Source: an uncultured Ruminococcus sp. (GTDB taxonomy: Bacteria; Bacillota; Clostridia; Oscillospirales; Acutalibacteraceae). From it: DNA of 35,464 nt. A program made the position numbers and the translations under genes. The stretch covers positions 6,543 to 42,006 of the forward strand of contig CAJOFK010000010.1 in assembly GCA_905234015.1 (NCBI GenBank), read 5' to 3'. Below, one piece after another: positions 8,778 through 16,626 of the stretch. Positions within the stretch are counted from its first letter, which is position 1. Each line of letters begins with the position of its first letter. The notes beneath the pieces are model-generated. The model had not been told where the DNA came from and did not search any database. It saw only the letters and a program-made list of their open reading frames with translations.

Positions 8778-9974
8778 TCATATTAACCTGTAGCTTCTGC
8801 CCTGAACGCACTTTATCAGCTCTCTCATTTCAAGAGTAGTGATTATAGGCAGAATCTTTAAAACGGGAAGATTTACTTCCTCGGATATCTTATCTATATG
8901 CTTAGGCTCGTGAGTTATTGCGTAATAAACCTTGCTCTCATCCTCGGACAAATCAAGGTCGGTTTTATGAACCGGAACCTCGGTTAAATCGTAGGTTCTA
9001 AGGCCGTTTATATCGGTAGGAGCCTTTCCTTTTATCGGAATAACATCAATAACGTCATCGGGCGGCTGAGCGGAAACCTCAAGCTCGGTAGTTACATAAA
9101 CGTTATCGAACGCGTCGATTATATCCTTATAATCGGTAACCAGGGTTGCAACCTTAGTTTTAACAAGCTTGTTCGAACCGTCAAAATGAGAATCAACAGG
9201 TCCCGCAAGCGCAAATATCTTCTTTGAAGCGTCCTGCTCCAGCGCGCGGGATACGGTAATTAACGAACCGCTCCTGCTGCCTGCCTCAACGACAAGAATA
9301 CCGTCCGAAAGTGCGGATATTATCCTGTTTCTCTGCGGAAAATGATAGCTTTTAGCCTCGGTATCGGGAGGATACTCGGAGATAACTGCACCCTTATAGG
9401 TAATATCGCTCCGCATTTTTGCGTTTTCACGGAGATAATCATAGTTGATACCGCAGCCTAAAACGCATATTGTAACGCCGTCGGCAGCTAAACAGCCGAG
9501 GTGTGACGAGCAGTCAACACCTAAAGCTCCGCCGCTTACTATCGTAACGCCTGATTTAGCGAGCTGATAAGCAATATTGTACGAGGCTTTTATGCCGTAC
9601 ATTGAAGCCTTTCTTGTACCTACTACCGCAATCGACATCCTGTCGTCTATATCAGGCAAAGCGCCCCAGATATAAAGCACAGCAGGAGGATCGTCAATAT
9701 CAAGCAGACACTCCGGGTAGCCCGGACTGTCGATGCAGATAATATCATAGAAATAACGATTGCACTTAGCAATAATTTCATCTGCGACGCTTAAAGGAGT
9801 TTCACAAAGCTTAACGATTTCGTTATTTGAAAACAATCCGCAAAACCGCCACTCGTTCTCTCCGCCGTTATAAAAATCCTCTATGCTGTTGTAGAGAAAG
9901 GTAATTTGCTTAGCCTTAGCGGTACAATATCCTATTGCCTGAGTAAACCAAATCCAATATTTCAGATTATTCAT
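8778..9974 (-). CDS. dprA: DNA-processing protein DprA
   Basis: DprA binds incoming single-stranded DNA and loads RecA during natural transformation. It is also kept in many non-competent Firmicutes. The central Rossmann-like domain has VVGTRKAS, SGGALGVDCSSH, the nucleotide-site block VLGCGINYDY and the hallmark FPQRNRIISALSDGILVVEA. A C-terminal winged-helix domain of about 65 residues begins at LSEDESKVYYAI. At 398 residues it is slightly longer than usual, because of a linker rich in Pro and Asp before the winged helix. Its ATG overlaps the stop of the upstream methyltransferase gene by four bases. Confidence 0.95.
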   Translation of the reverse strand: MNNLKYWIWFTQAIGYCTAKAKQITFLYNSIEDFYNGGENEWRFCGLFSNNEIVKLCETPLSVADEIIAKCNRYFYDIICIDSPGYPECLLDIDDPPAVLYIWGALPDIDDRMSIAVVGTRKASMYGIKASYNIAYQLAKSGVTIVSGGALGVDCSSHLGCLAADGVTICVLGCGINYDYLRENAKMRSDITYKGAVISEYPPDTEAKSYHFPQRNRIISALSDGILVVEAGSRSGSLITVSRALEQDASKKIFALAGPVDSHFDGSNKLVKTKVATLVTDYKDIIDAFDNVYVTTELEVSAQPPDDVIDVIPIKGKAPTDINGLRTYDLTEVPVHKTDLDLSEDESKVYYAITHEPKHIDKISEEVNLPVLKILPIITTLEMRELIKCVQGRSYRLI

Positions 9975-10753
9975 TTAATTAATTCCCATATTATTATAGC
10001 GGCAGCCGCGGACGCGTTAAGCGACTCGGCTCTGCCGTTCATAGGTATTGTAAACTTTTCATCGCAATTTTCAAGAGTGGAGCTCTTTATACCGTTGCCC
10101 TCGTTACCGATAATAACAACACAGGGGCTCTCAAAAGCAATATCGGTAATCTTCAGGGCTTCCTTATCTACAACGGAAGCATAAGATTTAAGCTCGCGGT
10201 GCATAGATAAGAAGGAAGCGATATCCTCGGTTATATAACACGGAAGCCTGAATACAGCGCCCATACTTCCTCTTACTACCTTCGGAGAATATATATCGCA
10301 GCAGTCGGAAGAAAGAATAATTCCGTCTACTCCTACAGCCTCCGCGGTACGCATAACGGTACCTAAATTTGACGGATCCTGAATATTATCAAGCGCGACA
10401 AATTTTCCACCAATTACCATTTTATCAAATAGAGTAGGTTTGTCAAGAGTTTTTACAACACATAAAACGCCCTGCGGAGTTTTAGTTTCGCTGACATCAC
10501 GAAAAAGCTGTTTTGATAAACAGTAAACCTTATCACATACGGCTTTCAGCGTCTCTATTTCGGACGAATATTTCTCAACTGAATCCTCACATACCGCAAC
10601 AGCCTTTATTTCGGCGTTTGATAAGGCGGCGTCCGTACACAGGCGAACTCCCTCAGCGACAAACTCGCGGTTTTCCCTGCGGTATTTTGGGCTTTTATTG
10701 AGTTTATTTAAATGTTTTATAAAAGGATTATCCTTGGATTTAATATAAATCAT
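9971..10753 (-). CDS. SpoU/TrmH-family RNA 2'-O-methyltransferase
   Basis: This is a SAM-dependent SPOUT methyltransferase, probably acting on rRNA, with the knotted domain in the C-terminal half. All three SpoU motifs are visible: NIQDPSNLGTVMRTA, VVIIGNEGNGI and IPMNGRAESLNASAAAAI. The N-terminal 95 residues form the substrate-binding domain (KYRRENREFVAEG). At 260 residues it fits the RlmB/TsnR-like group, but the exact target nucleotide cannot be read from sequence. The proposed ATG has no clear Shine-Dalgarno. It lies 67 bases after rplT with a terminator between, so it may be transcribed by read-through or from a weak local promoter. Confidence 0.9.
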   Translation of the reverse strand: MIYIKSKDNPFIKHLNKLNKSPKYRRENREFVAEGVRLCTDAALSNAEIKAVAVCEDSVEKYSSEIETLKAVCDKVYCLSKQLFRDVSETKTPQGVLCVVKTLDKPTLFDKMVIGGKFVALDNIQDPSNLGTVMRTAEAVGVDGIILSSDCCDIYSPKVVRGSMGAVFRLPCYITEDIASFLSMHRELKSYASVVDKEALKITDIAFESPCVVIIGNEGNGIKSSTLENCDEKFTIPMNGRAESLNASAAAAIIIWELIK

Positions 10754-10779
10754 ATATCGGTTAAATAATTAATTAAATA

Positions 10780-10807
10780 GCAAAAGCGTTTGGGTTATCC
10801 CAAACGC
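10780..10807 (-). terminator. Intrinsic terminator after rplT
   Basis: A perfect 9-bp stem (GCGTTTGGG with CCCAAACGC) and a four-base loop lie just after the rplT stop. On the minus strand they are followed by TTTTG. This would end the infC-rpmI-rplT transcript. Confidence 0.8.
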
Positions 10808-10820
10808 ATTTACGTTTTTA

Positions 10821-11174
10821 TTATTTTGCAGCCTTAGCCTGCTCTACTAAAGCAGTAAAAGCGGCGGGATCGGAAATTGCGATCTCGGAAAGCATCTTAC
10901 GGTTAAGTGTAATGCCGGCTTTTTTAAGACCGTTCATAAATGTTGAATAGTTAACACCGTTAGCCTTGCAGGCAGCTGAGATACGCGTAATCCAAAGACG
11001 ACGGAAATCTCTCTTCTTCTGCTTACGGCCGATATAAGCGTAGTTACCGCTCTTCATAACGGCCTGTTTAGCCATTTTAAAGTGTCTTGATTTAGCGCCA
11101 AAATAACCCTTGGCAAGTTTTAATACTTTTTTTCTTCTCTTGCGAGTAGCCATCGCACCTTTAACTCGTGCCAT
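10821..11174 (-). CDS. rplT: 50S ribosomal protein L20
   Basis: L20 is an early-assembly 23S rRNA-binding protein. In low-GC Gram-positives it also represses its own operon by binding the leader RNA. The 117-residue, very basic sequence starts [16 protein letters not shown] and contains the conserved block [16 protein letters not shown]. It is the last gene of infC-rpmI-rplT. A GGAGG-type site (tacggaggtatttaaa) precedes the ATG. Confidence 0.98.
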   Translation of the reverse strand: MARVKGAMATRKRRKKVLKLAKGYFGAKSRHFKMAKQAVMKSGNYAYIGRKQKKRDFRRLWITRISAACKANGVNYSTFMNGLKKAGITLNRKMLSEIAISDPAAFTALVEQAKAAK

Positions 11175-11214
11175 TTTAAATACCTCCGTAAATTAGAAAT
11201 TTCAAAATCTTAAA

Positions 11215-11412
11215 TTATTTATAAGGGATAAGACGCTTAATCTGAGCAACGTTTGTCTTATCAGCACAAGCAGTCTGGCGAAGACCTCTCTTGCGTTTTC
11301 TTGTTTTCTTGTTTAAGATGTGAGATTTGTTAGCGTGAGCGCGGATTACCTTACCGTTTTTTGAAAGCTTAAAGCGCTTCTTGGCTCCGCTGTGTGTTTT
11401 AATTTTTGGCAT
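11215..11412 (-). CDS. rpmI: 50S ribosomal protein L35
   Basis: This 65-residue basic protein begins [15 protein letters not shown] and has the family block [15 protein letters not shown]. It lies between infC and rplT, with a gap of 22 bases to infC and 40 bases to rplT, and AAGGAGG precedes the ATG. It is a structural protein of the large ribosomal subunit. Confidence 0.98.
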   Translation of the reverse strand: MPKIKTHSGAKKRFKLSKNGKVIRAHANKSHILNKKTRKRKRGLRQTACADKTNVAQIKRLIPYK

Positions 11413-11434
11413 AATATTTATCCTCCTTAACTAA

Positions 11435-11953
11435 TTACTTACTTGGCTTTGGCGAAAGAAACATAAGCATATTCCGGCCTTCGAGCTTCGCGGGCTTATT
11501 AATAACCGCGTATTCTTCACAAGCTTCGGAAAACTTCTTCATAAGGTCATACCCAAACTCGGAATGTCCCATTTCACGTCCGCGGAAGCGGATAGTAACC
11601 TTAACCTTATCACCGTGCTTTAAGAACTTAATAGCGTTGTTGAGCTTGGTGTTAAAGTCGTGAGTATCAATATTAAGAGAAAGACGAACTTCCTTAGTAT
11701 CGACAATCTTCTGGTTTTTACGGGCTTCCTTTTCCCTTTTAGCCTGTTCGAATTTGTACTTACCGTAATCCATAATCTTGCATACAGGCGGTTTAGCCTG
11801 AGGAGCAATCTTTACGAGATCAAGGTCTTCCTTAGCCGCCAGATCAAGAGCCTTCTCAGCCGACATAATTCCGAGCTGTTCGCCGCTTGCGCTGATTATA
11901 CGAAGCTCGCTGTCGCGGATATCTTCATTGATCTGAATTTCATGCTTACTGAT
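11435..11953 (-). CDS. infC: Translation initiation factor IF-3, ATC start
   Basis: IF-3 checks start codon-anticodon pairing and keeps 30S subunits free. The N-domain has INEDIRDSELRII and GIMSAEKALDLA, followed by the linker CKIMDYGKYKFEQ and the C-domain VRLSLNIDTHDF...GDKVKVTIRFRGREM. An ATG at 11866 would cut off about 29 conserved N-terminal residues. The frame extends upstream to an ATC at 11953, which is eight bases after GGAGGT. That gives 172 residues, the normal length. Rare AUU/AUC/AUA starts are known for infC and let IF-3 repress its own translation. A GTT one codon further upstream is a less likely start. Confidence 0.95.
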   Translation of the reverse strand: MSKHEIQINEDIRDSELRIISASGEQLGIMSAEKALDLAAKEDLDLVKIAPQAKPPVCKIMDYGKYKFEQAKREKEARKNQKIVDTKEVRLSLNIDTHDFNTKLNNAIKFLKHGDKVKVTIRFRGREMGHSEFGYDLMKKFSEACEEYAVINKPAKLEGRNMLMFLSPKPSK

Positions 11954-11983
11954 AACAAAGCACCTCCAAAGCGTTGAATACGT

Positions 11984-12011
11984 AAAAAACGCGGACAGAA
12001 ATCCGTCCGCG
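11984..12011 (-). terminator. Attenuator hairpin in infC leader
   Basis: CGCGGAC pairs with GTCCGCG around an eight-base loop and is followed on the minus strand by six T. It ends about 31 bases before the infC start codon, so termination here would shut off the whole operon. Confidence 0.82.
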
Positions 12012-12111
12012 CATAATACACATAAACATACCTTTAACGTAGTTTAAGTAAGTATAACCCGTGCAGACGGCACCCCACAGGTGAAGACATTTCTGCCTTT
12101 CTTTATTTTAC
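11984..12111 (-). promoter_or_regulatory. infC-rpmI-rplT leader, L20-type
   Basis: The leader is about 158 bases from the predicted start site to infC. Its 5' half can fold into a stem of GCAGA with TCTGC (12063-12067 with 12092-12096) that encloses CACC with GGTG. Its 3' half is an intrinsic terminator. Such leaders in low-GC Gram-positives bind L20 and stop transcription before infC. The position, operon and terminator support this class, but the pseudoknot-type L20 site was not verified. Confidence 0.7.
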
Positions 12112-12117
12112 TCTAGG

Positions 12118-12146
12118 ATTATATAACAATAAAATACATTTGTCAA
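12118..12146 (-). promoter_or_regulatory. Sigma-A promoter of infC operon
   Basis: On the minus strand TTGACA, a 17-base spacer and TATAAT match the consensus exactly. Transcription would start near 12111, at the head of the L20-type leader. Confidence 0.87.
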
Positions 12147-12166
12147 GTATTTTATAATAAAGAATT

Positions 12167-13945
12167 TTACTCTAAGCAGCTGTAGATAAGATTAGCGATA
12201 CGCTCCGAGGATTTTCCGTCGAGGTCGTCAAAGAACATATTTCTGAAGCGTTCAATCTTCTCAACTTCGAAATCCTCTTCCTTAATAGCCTGTAAAAGCG
12301 TATAAAGGTTGGTGCAAATCTTACCCGGAATATAAAGCTTAAAGTCAAAATAGAAGTCTCTCGACTTAATATACGCCTGTAAATCAAAAGCGTAGAACAG
12401 CATCGGGATATTAAGTAATGAAGCCTCGAATACGAGTGATGAGTAATCGCTGATAATAACGTCGGAAATAAAGAGCAGGTCGTTGATTTCGGTGCTTTCC
12501 GATAAGTCGATAACCCTGTCCTTATACTCCTCGGGAATCGGATGCTGCTCGGTAATAAAGGGATGATGCTTAATAATAACGGCGTAATTCTCGCCGAGAG
12601 TTTCGCATACCTCGTTGATATCAAAGAGCTCCATAGGATATCTAGCGCTTGATTTAAGGTCGCCTCTGAAGGTAGGCGCAAAAAGAACAATCTTTTTATC
12701 CTTAAGGTTCGGATACTCGCTGTAGAATTTCTTTCTGAAATTCTCTTTATATTCCTCATCGAAGAATATATCGGTTCGCGCGATACCGGTAGGTACAACG
12801 TTCTTTGTCGCGATACCGAAGCCCTCGGAATGGCACTTCTTGCAGTATTCGGAACTTACCGTTACATAATCGTAGTTACGGTGCATTCTCGTAGGCTGAG
12901 GCGAGCCCTTGGGCTTACCGAGTCGTGTAAAGCCGAAGGTCTTAAACGCTCCGCATGCGTGCCACAGCTGAACGATTTTAGTTTCGGGCTTAATATCAAT
13001 AAGGTGAATCTGCGGAGTAAACTCATCAAGAATGATAACTTTACTCGTAGCGCAGGCCTCGGTGAAATCGTCAATCTCCTTACGCGTCATATATCTGAAG
13101 GATTTGGTGTTAAAAAGGAAATTGATATCAAGATTCTTGTCATCCTTAAGCTTATTATATACAAACTCAAAGTTTCCGGAAATCTCTTCCCTTCTTGCGG
13201 AGAAGAAAGTAATCTTGTTAGGCTGAACATTTTTATGCTTTTTATGCTTATACTTACGTCTTATAAGGCTTCTCTTATAACCGTCCATAGTAAGGTTCTC
13301 TCTCGAAACCTTTGATATACGGTAAATAATATAAGATACAAGACGCTTAAGCTTACTTTCGGATTCGATTTTTGAGGGCATAGACTTAAAGCCGGTGAAA
13401 GTTAAAAGTCCTTCAATCACGAAGATGGGTATCATTACCACCGAGTAAATAAGGGCGACAATCTTCATAAACGAATCGAATATCGATACGATAGTGCCCC
13501 TGCGTCTGTAGCCGTTAAGCTTATCCATTTTAGAGGTAATCTCAAAATGGTCGCCGCACTCCTTAAGCTCAAAGAACTTTTTATCCTGAGTAAACTCGGG
13601 AGGAGCAACCTTTATCGGAACCTTTTCAGCATAAAAATCCGCAAAGCTTAAGTTGAAGTATAATGTAAACGGAAGTCCCTTGCCTCTTGTTTTCCAGAAA
13701 AGGTAGTCAAGTCTGTAGGAATATTGTCCGGAGAACATACACTTTCCGTCGATATACGTTATATCTCTGAAACGTATAACAAGCGGAATACGGCGGTCCT
13801 CCTCACCGTTATCAAAATACAAAATAACCTTAGGAGTCGAAAGGAATTTTGAATTGATTGTTTCGTCAAGAAACTCGCCCGTTATGCTTATCGTCATAGA
13901 CCGCTTCTCAACAACAACACTGTTAATATTAATATTGTACTTCAA
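12167..13945 (-). CDS. TagF/TarL-like CDP-polyol glycerophosphotransferase
   Basis: The C-terminal part (about residues 240-590) is a CDP-glycerol glycerophosphotransferase domain that transfers polyol-phosphate units to a growing teichoic-acid-like chain at the inner membrane face. Its visible motifs are LWHACGAFKTFG (327-338), KKIVLFAPTFRG, the KHHP motif near 459-462 and IISDYSSLVFEASLLNIPM. Residues 1-130 form a separate beta-rich N-terminal domain. Residues 150-185 form a hydrophobic hairpin, followed by a very basic stretch (RRKYKHKKHK) suited to membrane contact. The start is a TTG eight bases after GGAGG. It is the last gene of the polyol cluster, and the acceptor and exact polyol are unknown. 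Confidence 0.9.
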   Translation of the reverse strand: MKYNININSVVVEKRSMTISITGEFLDETINSKFLSTPKVILYFDNGEEDRRIPLVIRFRDITYIDGKCMFSGQYSYRLDYLFWKTRGKGLPFTLYFNLSFADFYAEKVPIKVAPPEFTQDKKFFELKECGDHFEITSKMDKLNGYRRRGTIVSIFDSFMKIVALIYSVVMIPIFVIEGLLTFTGFKSMPSKIESESKLKRLVSYIIYRISKVSRENLTMDGYKRSLIRRKYKHKKHKNVQPNKITFFSARREEISGNFEFVYNKLKDDKNLDINFLFNTKSFRYMTRKEIDDFTEACATSKVIILDEFTPQIHLIDIKPETKIVQLWHACGAFKTFGFTRLGKPKGSPQPTRMHRNYDYVTVSSEYCKKCHSEGFGIATKNVVPTGIARTDIFFDEEYKENFRKKFYSEYPNLKDKKIVLFAPTFRGDLKSSARYPMELFDINEVCETLGENYAVIIKHHPFITEQHPIPEEYKDRVIDLSESTEINDLLFISDVIISDYSSLVFEASLLNIPMLFYAFDLQAYIKSRDFYFDFKLYIPGKICTNLYTLLQAIKEEDFEVEKIERFRNMFFDDLDGKSSERIANLIYSCLE

Positions 13946-13961
13946 TTACCATTCCTCCGAA

Positions 13962-14627
13962 CTACTTTACTAAATTATAGAATTTTTCGACAGCCTCATC
14001 AAGCGGATAATCCTTACCGTAAACCGAGGATGAACCCGCGACAAATATATCTGCGCCATTTTTGCGCATTTCGCCGCAATGATCCCAGCTTACATGGCCG
14101 TCAACCTCAACTAATATATCCTTGCCGGAATCCTTAACCAGCTTTTTAAGCTCAGCTAAGCGCTCCATGCTTTTAGGAGCCATAGGCTGACCGGCAAACC
14201 CGGGGTATACCGTCATAAGCAGAATTGCATAAACCTCGTCGAGAAACTCTTTAACGGTTTCTACGGGTGTATCGGGACTTATCGCAATACACGGATCGGC
14301 TCCGCGTGATTTAATATCCGAAAGAACCGCGTGAGGATCCTCGCACGCCTCAAAATGAACGGAAACCATATCACCAGAACCTATTTCCATTTTATCGAAA
14401 TACTGCTGAGGCTCAAAAGCCATAATATGAATATCACGGCGGATATTCTTCATAGGCTTTTTAAAGCATTTTACCATATTGGTATCAAACGTAATATTCG
14501 GAACGAATTTATTGTCCATAAAATCTATGTGCAGAAATTCAACTCCAAGCTCGTCGAGCTTCTTTATCTCGTCGGAGAGATTGAGTAGATCGGCGCACAT
14601 AACGGACGGTGAAAGCATTCCCCTCAT
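13962..14627 (-). CDS. Ketose-phosphate 3-epimerase (Rpe/AlsE-like)
   Basis: This is a TIM-barrel epimerase of 221 residues in the ribulose-5-phosphate 3-epimerase superfamily. HIDFMDNKFVPNITF (33-47) carries the first catalytic His/Asp set. VSVHFEA, the lid MTVYPGFAGQP, VEVDGHVS and the phosphate-binding GSSSVYG follow. The lid reads GFAGQ rather than the GFGGQ usual in Rpe, which is closer to D-allulose-6-phosphate epimerases (AlsE), so the substrate may not be ribulose-5-phosphate. An AGAGG site precedes the ATG. It sits between the dehydrogenase and the polymerase, implying a role in supplying the keto-sugar phosphate for the activated polyol. Confidence 0.85.
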   Translation of the reverse strand: MRGMLSPSVMCADLLNLSDEIKKLDELGVEFLHIDFMDNKFVPNITFDTNMVKCFKKPMKNIRRDIHIMAFEPQQYFDKMEIGSGDMVSVHFEACEDPHAVLSDIKSRGADPCIAISPDTPVETVKEFLDEVYAILLMTVYPGFAGQPMAPKSMERLAELKKLVKDSGKDILVEVDGHVSWDHCGEMRKNGADIFVAGSSSVYGKDYPLDEAVEKFYNLVK

Positions 14628-14636
14628 AACTACCTC

Positions 14637-15689
14637 TTAATCCATCACTATCATTACCTTGCTGTAAAACTCGGTATGATCCTTCATAATCTCAAGTCCC
14701 TTATCAATCTCGGCAAGCGGGAATGTCTGAGTGATAAGAGGTTTAACCTTTACAGCGCCTGAGGACATAGCGTCAACAACGATGCTCCAGTCACTCTGAG
14801 GAGTATTGTTGTAAGCAGAATTCCAGGTACCGTAAATTCTTAACTGTTTTCTTAAAATCTGCCAGTAGGTGTTCTGCTTAAAGGTGAAATCACCGTGCGG
14901 ATTACCTACATATATAACCTTACCGCCCGAAGCAACGCTGTCGAGGCAGTTGTTAGCTGTTGCGTCAACGCCTACCGCCTCAATAGCGATATCGGCGCCG
15001 TTTCCGCCGGTCTGCTGCATAACCCATTCAATCGGGTCGCCGTGAGACGCGTTGAAATAATCGAAGAAGCCTAAGCTTTCGATAAACTCATAGTTATTTA
15101 AATCGGTTCCGACTAAAAGAACCTTATTAGCGCCCCAGGCTCTCGCCCACTGAGCGATAAGCATACCGATAGTACCGGGACCGTATATAACAACCGTATC
15201 ACCGATTTCAATTCCGGCTCTTCTTAACGCGTGAAGAGCAACAGCGGTAGGCTCAGCCATAGCCGCTTCCTCATAGGATACGTTATCCGCAATAGGAACA
15301 AGGTTCCATACGGGAACTCTTACATACTCGGCAAAAGCGCCGTCGGAGCGCGAGCCGAGGTAATCATAGCTCTTACAACACTCATAAACTCCCTTGTTGC
15401 AGCTGGTGCATTTTCTGCAGGGAATCAGCGGGAATACCGCTGCGCGGGTACCTATAAGGTGCTCGTTTTCCTTAGAAGCAGCTGCCACAACCTGTCCCGC
15501 GAACTCATGACCGGGAATGGTCGGGAAATGATAAGTACCGTTTACAAAAATTCTCGGAATATCAGAACCGCAAATTCCGCAAGCCTTAACTTTAAGAAGG
15601 ACTTCATCCTCCTTGAGCTCGGGAATAGGATAATCCTCATATCTCAAATCACCGACGCCGTGTAAAACACAAGCCTTCATTTTATCCAT
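14637..15689 (-). CDS. Zinc-dependent sugar-alcohol-phosphate dehydrogenase (TarJ/GatD-like)
   Basis: This is a medium-chain zinc dehydrogenase of 350 residues. CGICGSD (37-43) and GHEFAG (60-65) bind the catalytic zinc, and C91, C94, C97 and C105 bind the structural zinc. A Rossmann domain contains YGPGTIGMLIA. In this context it probably reduces a ketose phosphate to the polyol phosphate that the neighbouring cytidylyltransferase activates, as TarJ does for ribulose-5-phosphate. Its closest visible style is galactitol-1-phosphate or sorbitol dehydrogenase. The start chosen is the ATG at 15689, six bases after GGAGGG. A longer frame from 15707 would translate the ribosome site itself. Confidence 0.88.
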   Translation of the reverse strand: MDKMKACVLHGVGDLRYEDYPIPELKEDEVLLKVKACGICGSDIPRIFVNGTYHFPTIPGHEFAGQVVAAASKENEHLIGTRAAVFPLIPCRKCTSCNKGVYECCKSYDYLGSRSDGAFAEYVRVPVWNLVPIADNVSYEEAAMAEPTAVALHALRRAGIEIGDTVVIYGPGTIGMLIAQWARAWGANKVLLVGTDLNNYEFIESLGFFDYFNASHGDPIEWVMQQTGGNGADIAIEAVGVDATANNCLDSVASGGKVIYVGNPHGDFTFKQNTYWQILRKQLRIYGTWNSAYNNTPQSDWSIVVDAMSSGAVKVKPLITQTFPLAEIDKGLEIMKDHTEFYSKVMIVMD

Positions 15690-15703
15690 AACAGTCCCTC
15701 CTA

Positions 15704-16393
15704 TCAATCGTTGACTATTGTTTCAAAAGTTTCTAAATCTTCTATGGTTGTAATTTTAAAGTTACGCTCGCTTCCCTCGACGAGACGCACCTTCATACCG
15801 TGACGGTAAGCAATCTCGCTGCTTCCCGCGGTAGCGGCAATTTCGTCATCGGAAACCGAGTTATGTATATCATAATACTTTTTAAAATCGAAGCTCTCGG
15901 GAGCCTGTCCCGCAAAAAGCTCGCTGCGCTTAAGGAGGTTGTCAATTGACTTACCGTCCTTACTCTGATAAATAGTATCCTTAACGGAAATAACAGGCAT
16001 TGCGCCGTCGTCCTCCGTAGCGCCCGTAATACAGTCGTCAATAATCTTATCCGATACGAGCGGACGAGCCGCGTCGTGAATAATTACTACCTTTGTATCG
16101 GGAGCGGTTTCTTCGGTAGCCTTAAGACCGTTATATATCGAATGCTGGCGTGTCTTTCCGGCGGGAGCATAACCGCAGACTTTGCTTATACCGTACTTTT
16201 CGACATTTTCGGTAACATAATCCTTCCATTCGTCGCTTACAACAATAACGATTTTATCAATATTCTTATGCTTCTCGAAAATCTCAAGACAGTATACAAT
16301 AATCGGCTTTTCCTTAACGATAAGATACTGCTTGGGACGGTCAACGCCCATTCTTGAGCCGACTCCTCCCGCAAGAATAATCGCTGTATTCAT
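15704..16393 (-). CDS. IspD/TarI-family cytidylyltransferase
   Basis: This 229-residue enzyme transfers CMP from CTP to a polyol phosphate. Visible motifs are ILAGGVGSRMGVDRPKQYL (6-24), the CTP-binding loop, and VVIIHDAARPLV. IspD (methylerythritol pathway) and TarI (ribitol-5-phosphate) share this fold. The neighbours (dehydrogenase, epimerase, TagF-like polymerase) favour a TarI-type role. GGAGGTGTGTT directly precedes the ATG at 16393. It is the first gene of the cluster and its stop lies beside the ribosome site of the dehydrogenase. No other ispD candidate is visible here to exclude an isoprenoid role. Confidence 0.87.
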   Translation of the reverse strand: MNTAIILAGGVGSRMGVDRPKQYLIVKEKPIIVYCLEIFEKHKNIDKIVIVVSDEWKDYVTENVEKYGISKVCGYAPAGKTRQHSIYNGLKATEETAPDTKVVIIHDAARPLVSDKIIDDCITGATEDDGAMPVISVKDTIYQSKDGKSIDNLLKRSELFAGQAPESFDFKKYYDIHNSVSDDEIAATAGSSEIAYRHGMKVRLVEGSERNFKITTIEDLETFETIVND

Positions 16394-16424
16394 AACACAC
16401 CTCCGAATATACAATTCCAAGTTG

Positions 16425-16453
16425 ATTTTATCACAATTAATATGTAAAGTCAA
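16425..16453 (-). promoter_or_regulatory. Promoter of the polyol-phosphate cluster
   Basis: TTGACT, a 17-base spacer and TAAAAT on the minus strand lie about 30 bases before the cytidylyltransferase ATG. A second extended -10 (TGGTATAAT) lies slightly upstream with a poor -35. Confidence 0.7.
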
Positions 16454-16560
16454 TTAGCACGATTATACCATATTAATTGTACGTTTTCAGTATAATATTA
16501 ATAAATTAAACTGTCAATTTTTGTAAAAAGAATGTAACTATTTAAGGGGTTTTCGAGCAC

Positions 16561-16589
16561 TTGATTTAGAATGATATTTGTGGTAATAT
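16561..16589 (+). promoter_or_regulatory. Promoter of the CPBP-tadA pair
   Basis: TTGATT, a 17-base spacer and TAATAT lie about 38 bases before the ATG at 16627. Together with the opposite promoter at 16425-16453 they divide the 233-base divergent gap. Confidence 0.6.
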
Positions 16590-16626
16590 TTTATTTGAAA
16601 TAATTCTGAAAGGAATATACGCTTTA

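Noticed and set aside
15704..16393. Firm assignment as ispD of the isoprenoid pathway
   Set aside because: The gene neighbours point to a polyol-phosphate role, and sequence alone does not separate IspD from TarI.
16394..16453. N-terminal extension of the cytidylyltransferase to 16453
   Set aside because: The extension would translate the promoter and the GGAGGTG ribosome site; homologues begin at MNTAIILAGG.
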